From contig JAJNNY010000069.1 in NCBI GenBank assembly GCA_022453515.1, positions 62,001 through 126,000 on the forward strand: 64,000 bases of DNA, given 5' to 3'. The position numbers and the translations under genes were made by a program. The stretch comes from Astrocystis sublimbata (taxonomy: Eukaryota > Ascomycota > Sordariomycetes > Xylariales > Xylariaceae). Below the pieces are notes generated by a model, which did not search any database, was not told where the DNA came from, and saw nothing but the letters and a program-made list of their open reading frames with translations. Below are positions 48,301-61,205 of the stretch, piece after piece (position 1 is the first letter of the stretch; each line of letters begins with the position of its first letter).

Positions 48301-51300
48301 CGGTTTTCTGAGGTTGTCGGTCTGCGGTCTCGACGAAGCGGTGGACTAACGTCTGCTGCCATTCTCGCACGAAGTTTCTCCCTGTCGGTAGGCTATTAGC
48401 AATGTTTATTCATAAAAGAAAGGACGAGAGAAAGAGAGAAAAAGAGAGAGGGAGAGGCGCTTTACCTCTACCTAGTGTCAGAGCTTTCTTAACATCAGCT
48501 TCCCGATACGTCCAGGCACTAGTGATCCGCTTGCCCGGCGTTTTAGAGAACTCAACCAATATATCCTCGAAGCATCTCGTGATAACTTCCACATCGCCCT
48601 GCGAATACAGCGACCCCTGAGCCAACACCGACACAAGCGCGTCGCTGTTCGGGTTATCAATGATATCAAGACTGAGATCGTACGCCGTCCTCCCCGGCTC
48701 GAACCTCAGCAACTCCAGCTCGCAGCCGGCAAACACGACCTTCTCCGTCGTCCCCTGCCGATAATCGACAAAAGTCTGGAATATCGGACTATGCGTCGGC
48801 GACCGCGTGACTCTGAGCTCGTTGAGCAGCGCTTCAAACGGCACGCGCGAATGGCTCAGCGCCGCATATGTCTTGCTCCGCGCATCCGATAGCGCTTGCC
48901 CGAAGGTCTGTGGCCGGATCTGGAAGCGCAGCGGCAGTATGTTGACGAAGGGCCCGAAGCTCGCGAGAGTCTCCTCGTCCTTGCGGTTCGCCTCCGCTAT
49001 CCCGATCGCGAAGTCGCGCGCCGCTGTTAGCCGGTGCAGCAGCACTGAGAAGGCCGTCAGGTAGAAGTGGAAGCTCGTCGCTCCGTGCTGTCGCGCCACC
49101 TCGCGGATGCGGCGCGTTAGAGGCGCGTCGACGCGCAGCTCGCAACTTGTGACTGTGTACTGCCTCATGGGCCGGCGGACGGGGATGCGGCATCGCACTA
49201 ATGGCAGCGGTTCGGGAATCGTGGCGAATTCTTGCTTCTAGTATGCTATGTCTTCGTCGAGGGCTCCGTCGCGGAAGCTCGTCCATTGCTGGTCTGAGTA
49301 ATCTGGGTATTGCAGCGTGTCGGGGTCGAGCGCGCGGTTGTTGTAGGCCGTCTCGAGGTCGCGGAGCAGGACTTGGTTGCTGGTGCCGTCGACGTTGACG
49401 TGGTGGCACCCGATTAGCAGATAGCTCCTCGTGGGCGATTCTACTAGTAAGCGGAGGCGGAGCACTTCGCCCATGCCGATGTCGTAGAGGTGGTTCTTCA
49501 TCGTGTTGTACTCCGTCCTCACATCGGCTTCGTCTTTCACGGTAACTTGCTCGAGTCGTAATGGGCTGGTGCGCATGATGCCCTGGAGCACTTGCCCGTT
49601 GCTGTCGGCGTAGAATCTGGTCCTCAGCGCCTCGTGGTGCTGTCCGACTTGGGCCACGGCGTGGCGCAGCCGGCTGGGGTCCAGATACCCCGCGACGGAG
49701 AACACGCCCGTGTGGTTAAGCGTCGTCTTGTCTTCCATCAGCTCATGCACGAACCAGAACATGGACTGGGAGAAGGACAGACTGGTCGACCGCTCTAGCT
49801 GGAGATCGGGGGTTGTGGGCTTGTCCCCTCCGTCGTCCTCGGACGATGGGTAGGAAAGGGGTGTCTCGATTGGATCGGACTCGTTCGGGGTCTGCGACGA
49901 GTCGAAGCTGGCAGTGGATTGTGTGGTTTGGTCTTCTGCCGGCTCCGTCGTGTCGTCCGGAGCTAATGGAATTCGCAAGTTGGGCGTCAGCTCTGCGGGG
50001 AGCTCTTGCACTGCTTGGTCGACAAGGTCGGACACGACGGCGCCGCCGAGGATCTTCAGGACGGGAATGCTGACTTCGTAGTTCTTGAGAAACCAGGAAC
50101 GGATGTCGACAGCGATGAGAGAGTCTAATCCAATTTCGTCGGTTCTTAGCATCACCAATGCAGCGTCTTCGGTCTCGAGCTGCGTGACGGCTCGGAGCTT
50201 GGTGGCAAATGTTTCTTCGTCTCTGTCAGTATTGTTTTCCACGTTACAGGGGGGTCTTATGACCTGCTATTCTACTCACCTTGGATCACCGCACAAATAT
50301 CGGCGGCGCTCTCTGCCGACTCGAGTCGGGCTTTGATGGATACGCCGACCTTCTCGGTCTTGTTGAAAGACTCTGTTGCCGACGGCTCTACGATGAACCT
50401 CGAGAAACGCGGATTGTCGTGCCAGGTAGGCAGATCTTCCGCATCTGTCCGAACGTGACCCAGCCCAGTGGAAATCTCAGGCTCATCGAGAGACATGTCC
50501 CGCCCGACCATGATAGCCTCGGCAAACGACTGGTGAAAGTCAGATTCGGACATCCAGATCAGACCCGTACCGCCCCTATTGAGTATCTTGTCATTCATGT
50601 TGTGCATCTCTCTCGTGACGTACCCGGCACCGATGATGACACCGACACTGATGACCGATGCAGCGAGGCCGCGTCTCCGGCGTGCGGCAGCGAGACTGCC
50701 CATGAAGGTGTTGGACGTGGTGTAGTTCGCCTGGCCCATGTTGCCGATGATCCCCGTCATGCTCGACAGCATGATGAAGAAGTCGAGGTCCGTGTCGTGG
50801 AAAATGCCGTCGAGGAACAGACTGCCTTCCACGCGCGGCCGGACCACGTCGCTCATCTGCGCGAAGCTCATGTCCCAGATGGCGGAATCTCTGAGGACTA
50901 GAGCGCCCTGTACCACTCCTGCGACAGGTGGTAGCGTCGCTGTGATCCTGTCGTAGACCGATCCGAGATCCTTCTCGTCTGTCACGTCGCTGTTGCGTTG
51001 TTAGTAGTTAGGCTGGGCATGCTTTGGCTCTTACTTACTTGGCGAATAGGCACACCGTAGCCCCGTTCAACCGATGGCCTTCGACCCATGACGGTTCGAC
51101 CTTGCCTGGTGTACGGCTCGTGATGGCGACGAATCTGGCCCCGTGGTCTATCATCCAATCACACAGAGACAGGCCCAGGGTTCCCGTCAGGCCAACAAGC
51201 CAGTAAGTCTTGTCTGCGTGGAAGATGTCTTTTGCATCCAGCCTTCTCAGATGCGCGGTGATGGGGGTGGATGTTTGCCAATCTACCACTGTCCACGATA

Positions 51301-54300
51301 TGGGTGGTGGGAGTCCGGAGGCGATGTCGCTCAATTTAACAACTGCGCATTCTAAGGCTTCGGTCTCTGCGTCTGAGGCAAGTTGGGCTTCACGAATAGC
51401 CTCTTTTAGCAGCTTGCCTGTTGAAGAGCTCGAGATCTGGGCCACGGCGTCTTGGGTCATTGGGAACATCGACTCGTTGGTATCAACACGACAGTGTTGG
51501 GGCAGTGCGTCGATGATGGACTGTTGTGGGGACGAGGCGCCGGCAAGCTCACTGAACCCCAAAAGGGATGATACGTTTTTCGGTATCAGCTCTTGTATCC
51601 TCCGCTTGGTCATCCCCGGGACTACCCTAATCCAGGAGTCCGGGACGTCGGTTTAAGCATCTGTTGTGAAGTATACTGAGATCTCTTTCTTCGCGCCCTG
51701 CTGGGAAATGACCTTGCTGAACGAAAGACTCGAGTTGTGGACAAGGAGACTTTGCCCAGGGAGTAGGTAGTGAAGCGCTGATGCGGCAAGTAGAGATTCG
51801 GCGACTGAACGGACTAGATATGGCGTGGAAGCAAAGGAGGGCTCGTATAATACAGCTGAATTTTCCGATACAGGCTGTCGCGATGTTAGAGTGCGAGTTA
51901 GAGCGGCGTAATGCTTGCCCTGCTCTTTATCGATGCCAAAGACGAGATAGAGAGGCCCAAGAGGGGTTTTCAAGGGTGTGAGCAGACTGTGCGTGACACG
52001 CAACTCTAGCATCCGCTCCCCTAGCCCGGCAGAGGGGGGGACAACGAGACATCGGGCGGTGAAACCTTTGTCATCACAGCAAATCTCTACATCAGTCTCT
52101 GCCGGATCCACCAGCTGTGCCGTTTGCCGACGCACAGAGTTGTAGCGTTTGTTCGCTTCACCCATCTCGACAAGGCGCGGTATGAGTTGACGTCCCTCAG
52201 TGTCGACAACGATCTCCGGCTCATCAGTCCAGAGGGCTGTGCTTGTATCACCCTGCCTCGTGAGAGCGGGCCCGTATTGGAATCGAAGCAGGGCGTCGCC
52301 GATGGTCTTGGCGTCAGGGGCACGAGACGACTCGAAGTCGAGGAACTGCAGGCGCAGCCCTGGCGTCTCGTGGACCGCTGTTCGCCCGAAGCCGACTGTC
52401 ATGTTCGCGTATGGATCTTCGCCTCGTCGACCCTTGGTGACCCAGAGCATGGCTCGCGCGGACAGGAACAGTTTCTTGAAGATCTCGAATCGCGGGGCGT
52501 CGAGGTCTTTGAACACTGGCTTGTCTAGATCTGTCAAGCTGAGAATGGTGGCTTGGTCGGATATCCCACTGCGCTCTGCGTCTTCCGATGTCTTTAGCGA
52601 TGTGATGCTTTTGAAGCGATGCTTCAATAATTGCTTGACTTCGGCAACTACACGCGAGACGCGCAGCGTGCTGCCACCCAAAATAACCAGATCCTGTGTT
52701 CCTGCCGATGCGTGAACAGGGGCGTCGCAGAGGAGGGGCTCGCGGAGGAAGTTCAAGCGCTCGTCCACAGCCTGCGCCACTAAGACAGAGCCAGCGTAGG
52801 CGTGCTCGAAGTGCTCAGGGGTAAGCGTGTCGATGCCAGAGAAGCCGGTGCGGCGGAGCACCTCGTCCCACTGCTCAGACGACACGCATGGCGATAGCGT
52901 CCTGCCCTCGTCAACACCCGCCCACCAGCCCGGAAGCGTGCCGAAGATAAAGCCAGACCGCGACTGGTCGTTGTTCGTGATCTCGCCCAGGGCCACGTAT
53001 CCGCCGGGCTTCAGGAGCCGGCGCACGTTGCGCATGGTCTCTTCCAACTTGTCCGTTGCGTGGATGACGAAGGATGCGATGGCTAGATCGTACGATCCGG
53101 GCGTAAAACCCTGTGCCACGGGGTCGCTGCTCGCGTCGAGGGTCTTGAAGACCATGCGATCCTGGTGCGCTGCGAAGACTGACGAGGCTGTCTCGAAGAA
53201 GCCTGCTGACACGTCTGTGTATGTGTAGGACCCAAAGTCAGGCCCGATTGCTTTGAGGATGCTCTTCGTGGCGCCGCCCGTGCCGGCCCCTTGTTGAAAA
53301 ATGTGTTAGCTAATATTCCACATCTCACGGATCATGTGTGCTTGTTGGTGACTTACCTATCTCCAGGATGTTCATGCGTGGATACCGATGCGCGAGCTGG
53401 GCAACGGTGCTCCCGAGCCACTTGGTGATCATGGACATACCAAGGGCGCCGACGTAATAGTCGTCGAGCAAGTTGTTGGGCCGCAGGTGCTCTAGGATCG
53501 TGGTCTCGCCGCGGAACACGCCCAGCATGTTCTCGCCTACTGCACGCATGATTCGCACGTCCGGCGTGTCTGAGTACCTGAAAGTGAGCCTTGGTTAGCA
53601 TAGGTTGGATTCCTAAATCGTATTATCAGAGGGGTGGATATTTACTTTGCACAGAGGTCCGCGATGTCGTCAGGGGTGTCATCAAGCCACTTCTTCTGTG
53701 CATATAGATGCTTCCCGCTCCTCTGCAACGCATTCACGTGTTGGCAGAATTTCAGGTAGTGGCTAAAGGGCGCCTGCGAGCGCGCCGGGTGGTCAGGCTC
53801 GAGCTCGCGATCGAATATGCGCGTATAGTATGTTGCGAGCCTCTCGAGCGCGAAAGCGAATTCTTCCTCTGCCTCGGAAACCTCATCCCCGCGAGCTGCC
53901 TCGTCGCCGTTAGGATTCAGCTCTCGCCAGGTGGTGCGGGAGAACATCTTCTTGTCATCGGCCGCGGTGGCCTCGGTGAATGGGACGGCCCTCATGCCTT
54001 CGATCTGCACCGCCGCGTGCTGGGAGCCGGCGTCGTAGATACTCACGTCTCCGAGAATCCCGGACTCGCCAGCATCAGACGCAACCGAGGTGAATGGCGC
54101 AGCACCTCCTGCTGTCGCCCAGTTGGGCCCGCAGAGACTTGGGTTAAGACGTAGCTTGGAGAAGCTCGTTGGCACGTGCAGCGACCACAGCCGGCCGTCG
54201 GACGGGTAGCTGTAGGCCAGGATGACAGCCTGAAGGGCTGAATCCAGAGTTGCGGGATCGATGAGGAATGATTCCGAGGGCACGATGCCAACGCTTCCTG

Positions 54301-57300
54301 ACGCCATCCCAAGCTTGCGCTCGAGCGCGAACAGCCCCTGGAAGTTGCCGCTGTAGTCATACCCCATGTCCGCCAGTGCGCTGTAGAATCTCTCCGTGTC
54401 GATCGGTATCATGTGAGGCGCCGCCGGCCCTCGCTTGGGAAGTTTATCGTGCGATCTCTGGCCGACATAAACGCAGACCTCGCCTCGTGCGATGAGGGTG
54501 AGATCGCGTGCGTCTCGACCAATGCCTGCGGCATAGGTGAAAGTGGCACTGACGGTGCACAACTTGGTGTCTTTCTTGATGTCGCTAAGGGAGATGAGGG
54601 TTTCGATGCCAGCATCCTCCTCATCGAAGACAAGGGCCTGGTGAATATCGAAGTTGCTGATCTCAATCAGCTCTGTTATCTCGGTCGTCAGCGACTTGGA
54701 GGCATCCAACGCGGCAGCCAGGTAGCCTGCAGCGGGGAACACAGTCTGGCTCTGCAGCTGGTGACCCGCGACCCAAGGCACCTCCCTGGCGCGCAACAAG
54801 TTTCGCCACGACCGGTGGAAGGGCGAACTGTCGGGCGTGGTGTCGCCGAGGATTGGGTGTACGGGACTTTCCCTCAGGCGGAAGTTGCGCGACTGCCGCG
54901 ACTCGTGCCAGTACTTGGCGTCGTGGTTCCAGGGGTAAGTGGGCAGGTTCTTGAGGACGGTGAATCGCGGTGCGTTCTCGCTGCCCATTTTCTCTTCGTA
55001 TTTGGCAACGTCCACAACTTCTCTACCCAGGTGACACCATAAAAAGCCCAGGGCGTCCGAGGTCGCTTCACGGGCGTCGAGGCCGCGTGATAGCAGGCCT
55101 GTATAAGGAATCGAGTGCGTCAGGCGCTCTTCTATCACCTGTGTTGCAGGCCCCTTGAGGGCTGGATGGGGTCCGATCTCGATAACCATATCGAAATCAG
55201 AATGTGACATGGCGTTTTCGAGTGCTTGCGCGAACAAGACTGGACGGGTCATGTTCTCAGCCCAGTAGGTCGCCTTGAGCTCCGCCGGATCAAAATCTGC
55301 GGCCTCTTCGAAAACTGAGGACAGCCATGTGCAGTCGGACGAGGATCGAGCGGGCTTGACACCACACGCCTCGAGCGAGTTGACGTAAGGGTCGAAGCTC
55401 GGAAGCATGTGATGTGAGTGGTAGGCTTTATCGACCCGAAGGCGCCGCCGGAATTTCTTCTCGTCGGCGAAAATGTCCTCGAGCTCCTCGATGGCATCCT
55501 CGTCGCCGGACAGGGTCACGCTCGACGACGAGTTGACGGCGGCGACGGACACGCGGCCCTCAAACTCCGGCAGCGCGCAGATCGTCATCGCATCCTCTCT
55601 CGACGTCGCGACGGCCAACATGGCACCCGGCTTCCCACCGTGCCCTGTGGATAAGGCGGAGTGCAGGCCGCGGTAGTAGGCGATGTACATGGCGTGCTGT
55701 GCCGTAATATGGCCAGCCGCGTAGGCTGCGCCAATTTCACCTGACGAGTGTCCGAGCACGACGTCTAGTTGCACATTGGCCTGACGGAGTAGCTCGACTA
55801 AAAGTATTTGTACGGCAGTGCAGAGCGGTTGGGCTATGGTGGCTTCACTAAGGCGTGATGATGAGGCATCAGCCCTCAATTCTGCTTCTAAGGACCATGA
55901 TGGGCGATCTGCTTCTGGTAGCGCTAGAGATCATCGTAAGTAAGTAAACTCAAAGTCTAATGGGATTTCAGGGCCCCTTACCTGATAGATGAGCTTCGAG
56001 CTCTCTGATGAGTTTGAGGGCAAAAGGAGATTGTTCGATGAGTTCTGTCCCCACTATCGATGGTATATTTGGTTAGTAACAGATCCATAATCAAGAGGGC
56101 ATACAATCATTATCAGGTGAATTACGTACTTCGATCGTATTGGGCACCTTGACCTGTAAAAATACCTAAGATGCGAGTAGGCTTGGGTTCGGAGAAGCTC
56201 CGTTGTTTGACAACTGCATTCAAATCCTGCTCATCTAATCTGGTATCCATAGCTCGCTTTAGATCTTTGATCGAGCTGCTCGGGAAAGACGTTCGCCAGG
56301 AGAGGGCGGACCTGCGCTGTATCAGCGTCCAGGCCAAATCTCGTGGGCTAAGGGTTTCGTCGGCCGTCTCGAGGTAGTCAGCATACGACCGCACTAAAGC
56401 CACCAACGATTTTTCCGAACCGGCGGAGAAGACGAAGGGGGCAAATGGGATGCTGTGCACTGTGTCGCCCAAGACCTCGTGTTGCCCAAAGCTCTCTAGG
56501 ACAGCGTGCGCGTTGGCGCCGCCGAACCCGAAGCTGTTAACAGAGGCCCGTCTGGGCTGGCTGGCATCTAAGAGTTTTGGCCAGGGCCGCACCGTAGTGG
56601 GGACCTCGAGGTTGTCGTAAAAGGGGGCTACATTGGGGTTTAAAGTGTTGAACATCATGTTGGGCGGAATCAGTCCGTGCTGTAGCGCCAGGGACGCCTT
56701 GAGCACAGCGGCGAGCCCGGCGGTCCCTTCTGTGTGGCCCAGCACAGTCTTGACCGAGCCAACGTATAACGACTTTTCTGGAACGGAACTGTCCTCCTCT
56801 CGTACTCCACTGCCGAAGAATGCCGAGGCGATAGCCTCTGCCTCGATCGGGTCGCCTGCCGGTGTTCCAGTACCGTGAGCCTCGAAGAACTGGCAACGAT
56901 CCCTCTCGCTCAGGGGGTCGAGTCCAGCCTTGGCATATGTGTCCCGGATCAGAGCTTGCTGTGCCGTTGCGCTAGGCATGGTGATCAGGCTGCCACCAGA
57001 GCCGCCGTCCTGGTTGATGCCTGTCTGCCGGACGACACATTCGATGTTGTCGCCGTCGGCCAATGCGCGCGACAGCGTCTTCAAAACGGCTACCGCCACC
57101 CCGTCGCCGCGAGCATACCCATCGGCCCCGGCGTCCCACATGCGTGACCGCCCCGTCGGGGACAGCATTTTTAGCTTGCTCTCAGCCACATACATCTCGG
57201 GACCTAGCAGGAGGTTGGTGCCACAGGCGAGTGCAACCTCCGAGTCGCCCGACCGTAGGGTTTGGACGGCTAGATGTAGCGCCGTTAGGCTCGATGAACA

Positions 57301-57840
57301 GGCCGTGTCAACAGTGACGGACGGACCGCGCCAGTCAAAGAAGTACGACAGCCGATTCGACATGGTACTACGCGCATTGCCGATGCTGTGGTAGGTTGGT
57401 ATGTTCTGAAAGTCGCGGAACAAAAGAGACTCGTAGTCGGCACACATAAGACCCACGTAAACAGCCGTGTCGCTGCCTCGGAGGTGTTCCATCGGCAGGC
57501 CAGCGGCCTCGAGGCCCTCATAGGCAACCTCGAGCAGCAAGCGCTGTTGCGGATCCCGAGCGCGCGCCTCGACGGGCTTCACACCGAAGAACTTGCTGTC
57601 GAAGGCGCGGACATCATCCGTTTCGGAAAGCAGGTAAGAGTGCCTTACGTTACTGTGCCCGTGGTAGAGGCTGTCCTCATGGTGAAAACCCGTCGCGCTG
57701 AATCGGCTGGCTGGGATCTCAGAGAGGACGTCGCGCGGGTCTTTCAGGAGTTCCCATAGCTTGGAAGGTGAGTTGGCTTCGCCTGCGAAGCGGCAAGCAC
57801 TGCCAATGATGGCGATCGGCTCGTTATTTTGCTGCTGCAT
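45326..57840 (-). pseudogene. PKS-NRPS hybrid, KS-AT-DH-MT-KR-ACP-C-A-T-R, with three in-frame stops
   Basis: Eight exons (minus): 57840-56130, 56053-55982, 55923-53646, 53577-53357, 53289-51039, 50989-50280, 50220-48466, 48381-45326; total 4,018 codons. Domains: KS (DTACSSS, C181), AT (GHSSGE), DH (GHQLQSQTVFP; DSALQ), MT (EIGAGTGGATK), KR (GLTGTLG; ANY), ACP (GLDSL), C (HHVNVDG), A (YTSGSTGTPKG), thiolation domain (GGTSM) and R (LTGATGFLG; YTSSK). There is no ER domain, matching the stand-alone enoyl reductase at 62452. The family builds a methylated polyketide, condenses it with one amino acid and releases it through R. The R domain keeps its YxxxK, which favours reductive release over Dieckmann cyclisation. 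Stops lie at codons 1973 (TAA, 51653-51655), 2742 (TAG for the conserved Trp of AYWK, 49238-49240) and 3324 (TAA, 47408-47410); the conserved frame continues past each. The third lies in a 30-nt GTAAGG..TAG segment. As it stands, only KS-AT-DH-MT could be made. Confidence 0.92.
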
Positions 57841-58948
57841 CGTGGTGTGAGCGTTGAGGCTAGAAAGGAGGCTTGATAGAGGGATCAAGATGAGCTGCCT
57901 ATGAATGAGAGACAAGGTGAATGAGCGGGTAAATACCTGAGTATATAGACACTAGCCTCCGTTAGTATTTCCTAGGCTTCTACGATACGAACCGCCCTCG
58001 CAGCTCGAGCATTGAGAGCATATTTCCAAGGCTGTCGCCTCACCATGTTCAGTTCCCCTCGTCCTAAGGCAGCTCATCCGACCGCGCCACATGGATGCTT
58101 ATCGCGGGGTAAGGCGGCGACCACGCGAAGGATCACTCCTTACGCCATCCGACGGCACGCCACTAGTGTTGTCCGAACATATGCCCCGAGCTTCTTGTGG
58201 CTTATGCCATCAATGGGTGAGCTCCTGTTTCAAATCTCATGTAAGATCAACATGTTGACAGGTGTAAGAGCCCTCTGGTCTAGAGTTCGGAATGAGAGCT
58301 TCACGTGTGCTTATCTCATTCCCATCTTACACCAACATGAGATGCCAAGAACTTTGTTGTGAACTAACATCCTAATGTGATGAACGAGATCTTGTCTCCA
58401 TGCTTGGAAGGATGATCGGAGTTATCGGAAGTCCACTTACTTTTGTGTAACAAGTACCAGCAAGGTAGGAAACCTCCCCCAGGCTTGGTGCTGTGGCCAA
58501 GAGAAATTTGTAATTCCTGAGATTCTAGACCTCGGAAAGCTTACATGCATGATGACTAGAATTGTGAAGGTTGCTTTTCGGAAGGTTTACATCTCCACAA
58601 AGGACTATTCCTTCGATGGCGAGATTCGCGAGCATACCACTACGAAGGGTGACACTGTATTTACCGAGATGGAATGAAACGTTTTCTGCTATTTCTTCGG
58701 AACTATAAGCGATTTGAATAAGTCTCCGAAGCAAAATCTGGGGTTGTTCGAGGGAGACGTAGAAAGATGCTGTGATTTCCAAATTGAATATACCTATTGG
58801 GCCGACTTCTTCCATACAACGTCGAGTCACTTGTGATCAAGTTGCTTTCCATCAACACACTATTTACTTTTTTCAACATTGGCGTTCTGTCTCGTTGGCT
58901 CTGCTCGCCCTGAAACTCCCCGTGTATACTGGCCTCCAAGTCGAAAAG
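57841..58948. promoter_or_regulatory. Bidirectional promoter of PKS-NRPS and second P450
   Basis: 1.1 kb between two outward-facing start codons, without a gene. At 58416-58433 it carries TCGGAGTTATCGGAAGTC, containing the 11-mer CGGAGTTATCG also found at 19379-19389 upstream of the SDR gene and resembling one arm of the dyad at 38057. Shared promoter position suggests co-regulation of the hybrid synthase and the P450; factor binding is inference. Confidence 0.5.
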
Positions 58949-61205
58949 ATGGTGTCGACTTTGGTAACAGAAACGTTGGGGAAGATCTCCTGGTGGTCTC
59001 TCTTGCTCCTAGGCTCAGCCTGTGTCAGTCAAAGTTTCCCCCTTCAAAGACCACTTTGGTATAGATGCTCAGAGATTGACTCATTCCTAGTGGACAACGT
59101 ACTGGGTGATCAAGGTGATCTACCGGCTTCGCTACCATCCATACGCAAAGTACCCCGGTCCACGCATTGCTGCAGTTTCCGAGCTATGGTATGCGTACCA
59201 TTGGTATGTCATGACCCCTTGTCTAGCCTTGACTCTCGGGAAAGTCCTGACCAGCACAGGTTCACTGGGCGTTACCCCTGGGCTGTCGAGGCTGCGTTCA
59301 AAAAATACGGCGATATAGTGCGCGTAGCACCTAATGAGTTGGCCTTCTTCCGGGTCGAGGCCCAGACAGGTTTGATCTTCCGTTCCGTGCACGGAGATGA
59401 GACGAAGGGCTGATGTAGGTGGTCTAGACATTCTCATGGCAGGCTCCAATGCACGAAGCTCCCCATTCATCAAGACGGAGCTGCAGCGTATTCGTGGCAA
59501 GCACGCTGGCATTGCAGCCGATCCGGACCCGGAAAGTCATCGACCTGTGAGAAAGATGCTTATGCCGGCCTTCAACCCACGAGCGCTGAAGGAGCAAGAG
59601 CCAGCGCTGCACGCCCGTACGTCCCATATCGTGTCTCTAATCTCCGGGATGCTACCTAAATAGTGTGGGTGACTAACTCAAGAGACTTCTAGACATCGAT
59701 AAGTTCGTTAACAAGCTCGAGGATCTCGCAGGCGAGCACCCGGCAGACATGAGAGAGGTGAGAGTGGCGTGGTACTGACGAACGACTTTGGACGATACTA
59801 ATGAGTGGGCAGTGGTTCGACTGGCTCGCATGTGACATCGCCGGAGAGATGTGCTACAGTCATGATTTCGGTAATGTTGACAACATGCGCAGTAGTCTTT
59901 TCCTGACTGCCTTCCGTCGTGTTGGTCTCTGGGGTACCCTCCACCAGGTGTTCTGGCGCTTCCCCCTACTGTACCCAATCGTGTTCCTGTTACTCCCGCC
60001 GAGACTCGCGATGGTCATTCCGACAATTGTTCGGGAGAACAACACAATCGTCCGCGACCGCATTGCCCGAAGAAACAAGCTGGCCCAACCCGACTACTTC
60101 TCACTGATGGTGAAAGATGATGGCGATGCTCCGGCCCGAGACTTTCTTGTCGCGCAGGTCAGTGTTTTTTGCGTCCTCCATATCCTCACTTGCCCAAAAT
60201 GCTGCTCTTGACAACCTCTGCACAAGTCAGAGTTTAGCTGTCAACGGAAAATACTGACTCTTTCTCTAGGCAAATCATCTTATTGTCGGCGGCTTCGACC
60301 CGGACACGAATCTGTTCACCTCGGCCGTGCACTTCCTCCTAGCGAATCCGGACAAGCTGGCTAAGATGACGGCCGAAGTCCGCCAGCGTTTCGCTTCATA
60401 TGACGACATCACAGGCGACAACGTGCAGGACCTACCATGGGTCAATGCGATCATTGAGGAATCCCGTAGGAAGCCCCCAGTTGCATCACCTACCTGCTAT
60501 TGGAAAACCCGGCTGACCAGAGTACAGTCCGTGTTCACACCAACGGAGCTTTTGGTCTCCCACGCATCAGTCCTGGCGCGACAGTAGATGGACATTGGAT
60601 CCCCAAAGGCGTGAGTCCCCCAGTCACCACATAGCTACGGCACCGATAACAAGCGGATTGGGAGAGCCCTGACACTGACCTTCCCAATCAGTACCGCGTG
60701 CAGACTTCCATCTTCGCCACGTCACACTCAGAGCGGTACTTCACGCGGCCGCGCGAGTTCTGCCCGCAACGGTGGCTTCCGGCGTCGCACGTCGACTACG
60801 ATGCTTCTTTCGAAAAGGACGACAAGGCGTCGTTCAAGCCGTTCAGTATGGGGCCCAGGGGCTGCATCGGGCAGAACATGGGGTACCTTCAAGGGCGCAT
60901 CCTGTTGGCCAAGATGGCGTGGCGCCTTGATGTGAGTGACCCTGAAAGCCATTGAAAACCCCTTACCTTGAGCATTCCTATTCCTGGGCCATTTGCATGC
61001 AAGCTGCCGCATCATAAGTTGTTTTGTCACCTCAATTGGCAACTACTGACTCCAGTGTTTACAGTGGGAGCATGCCAATGCGGGCGAGGTCGACTGGGAG
61101 CGTGACGTGAAGCTTTTTGCAATCTGGGAGAAGCCGCCTGTGTTGGCGCGCTTTAAGCGTAGCGCCGTTGCTACTGGGAGAGTTGGCGAGAAACGAGTCT
61201 CTTGA
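58949..61205 (+). CDS. Cytochrome P450 monooxygenase (PKS-NRPS associated)
   Basis: Read as exons 58949-59023, 59091-59203, 59260-59616, 59693-59757, 59813-60157, 60270-60465, 60528-60610, 60692-60931 and 61065-61205. A membrane anchor (SWWSLLLLGSA) and proline hinge (AKYPGPRIAAV) open the protein. The I-helix has GGFDPDTN, ExxR is EESLR (only after splicing 60466-60527), then ISPGATVDGHWIPKG and the heme loop FSMGPRGCIG. One problem lies between 59370 and 59442. The frame entering as VEAQT does not continue past a TGA near 59410, while the downstream frame (RSSPFIKTELQRIRG) is one base off. Either a weak intron (GTTTGA..CAG, 59370-59442, 73 nt) is removed, giving about 513 aa, or one extra G in the GGG at 59407-59409 shifts the frame (about 537 aa). 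Divergent from the PKS-NRPS, it likely oxidised that product. Confidence 0.82.

Noticed and set aside
51610..51662. Possible intron over the first PKS-NRPS stop (GTATAC..TAG, 50 nt)
   Set aside because: It would shift the frame and delete conserved YFTTDA and SWIR residues; a nonsense change is simpler.
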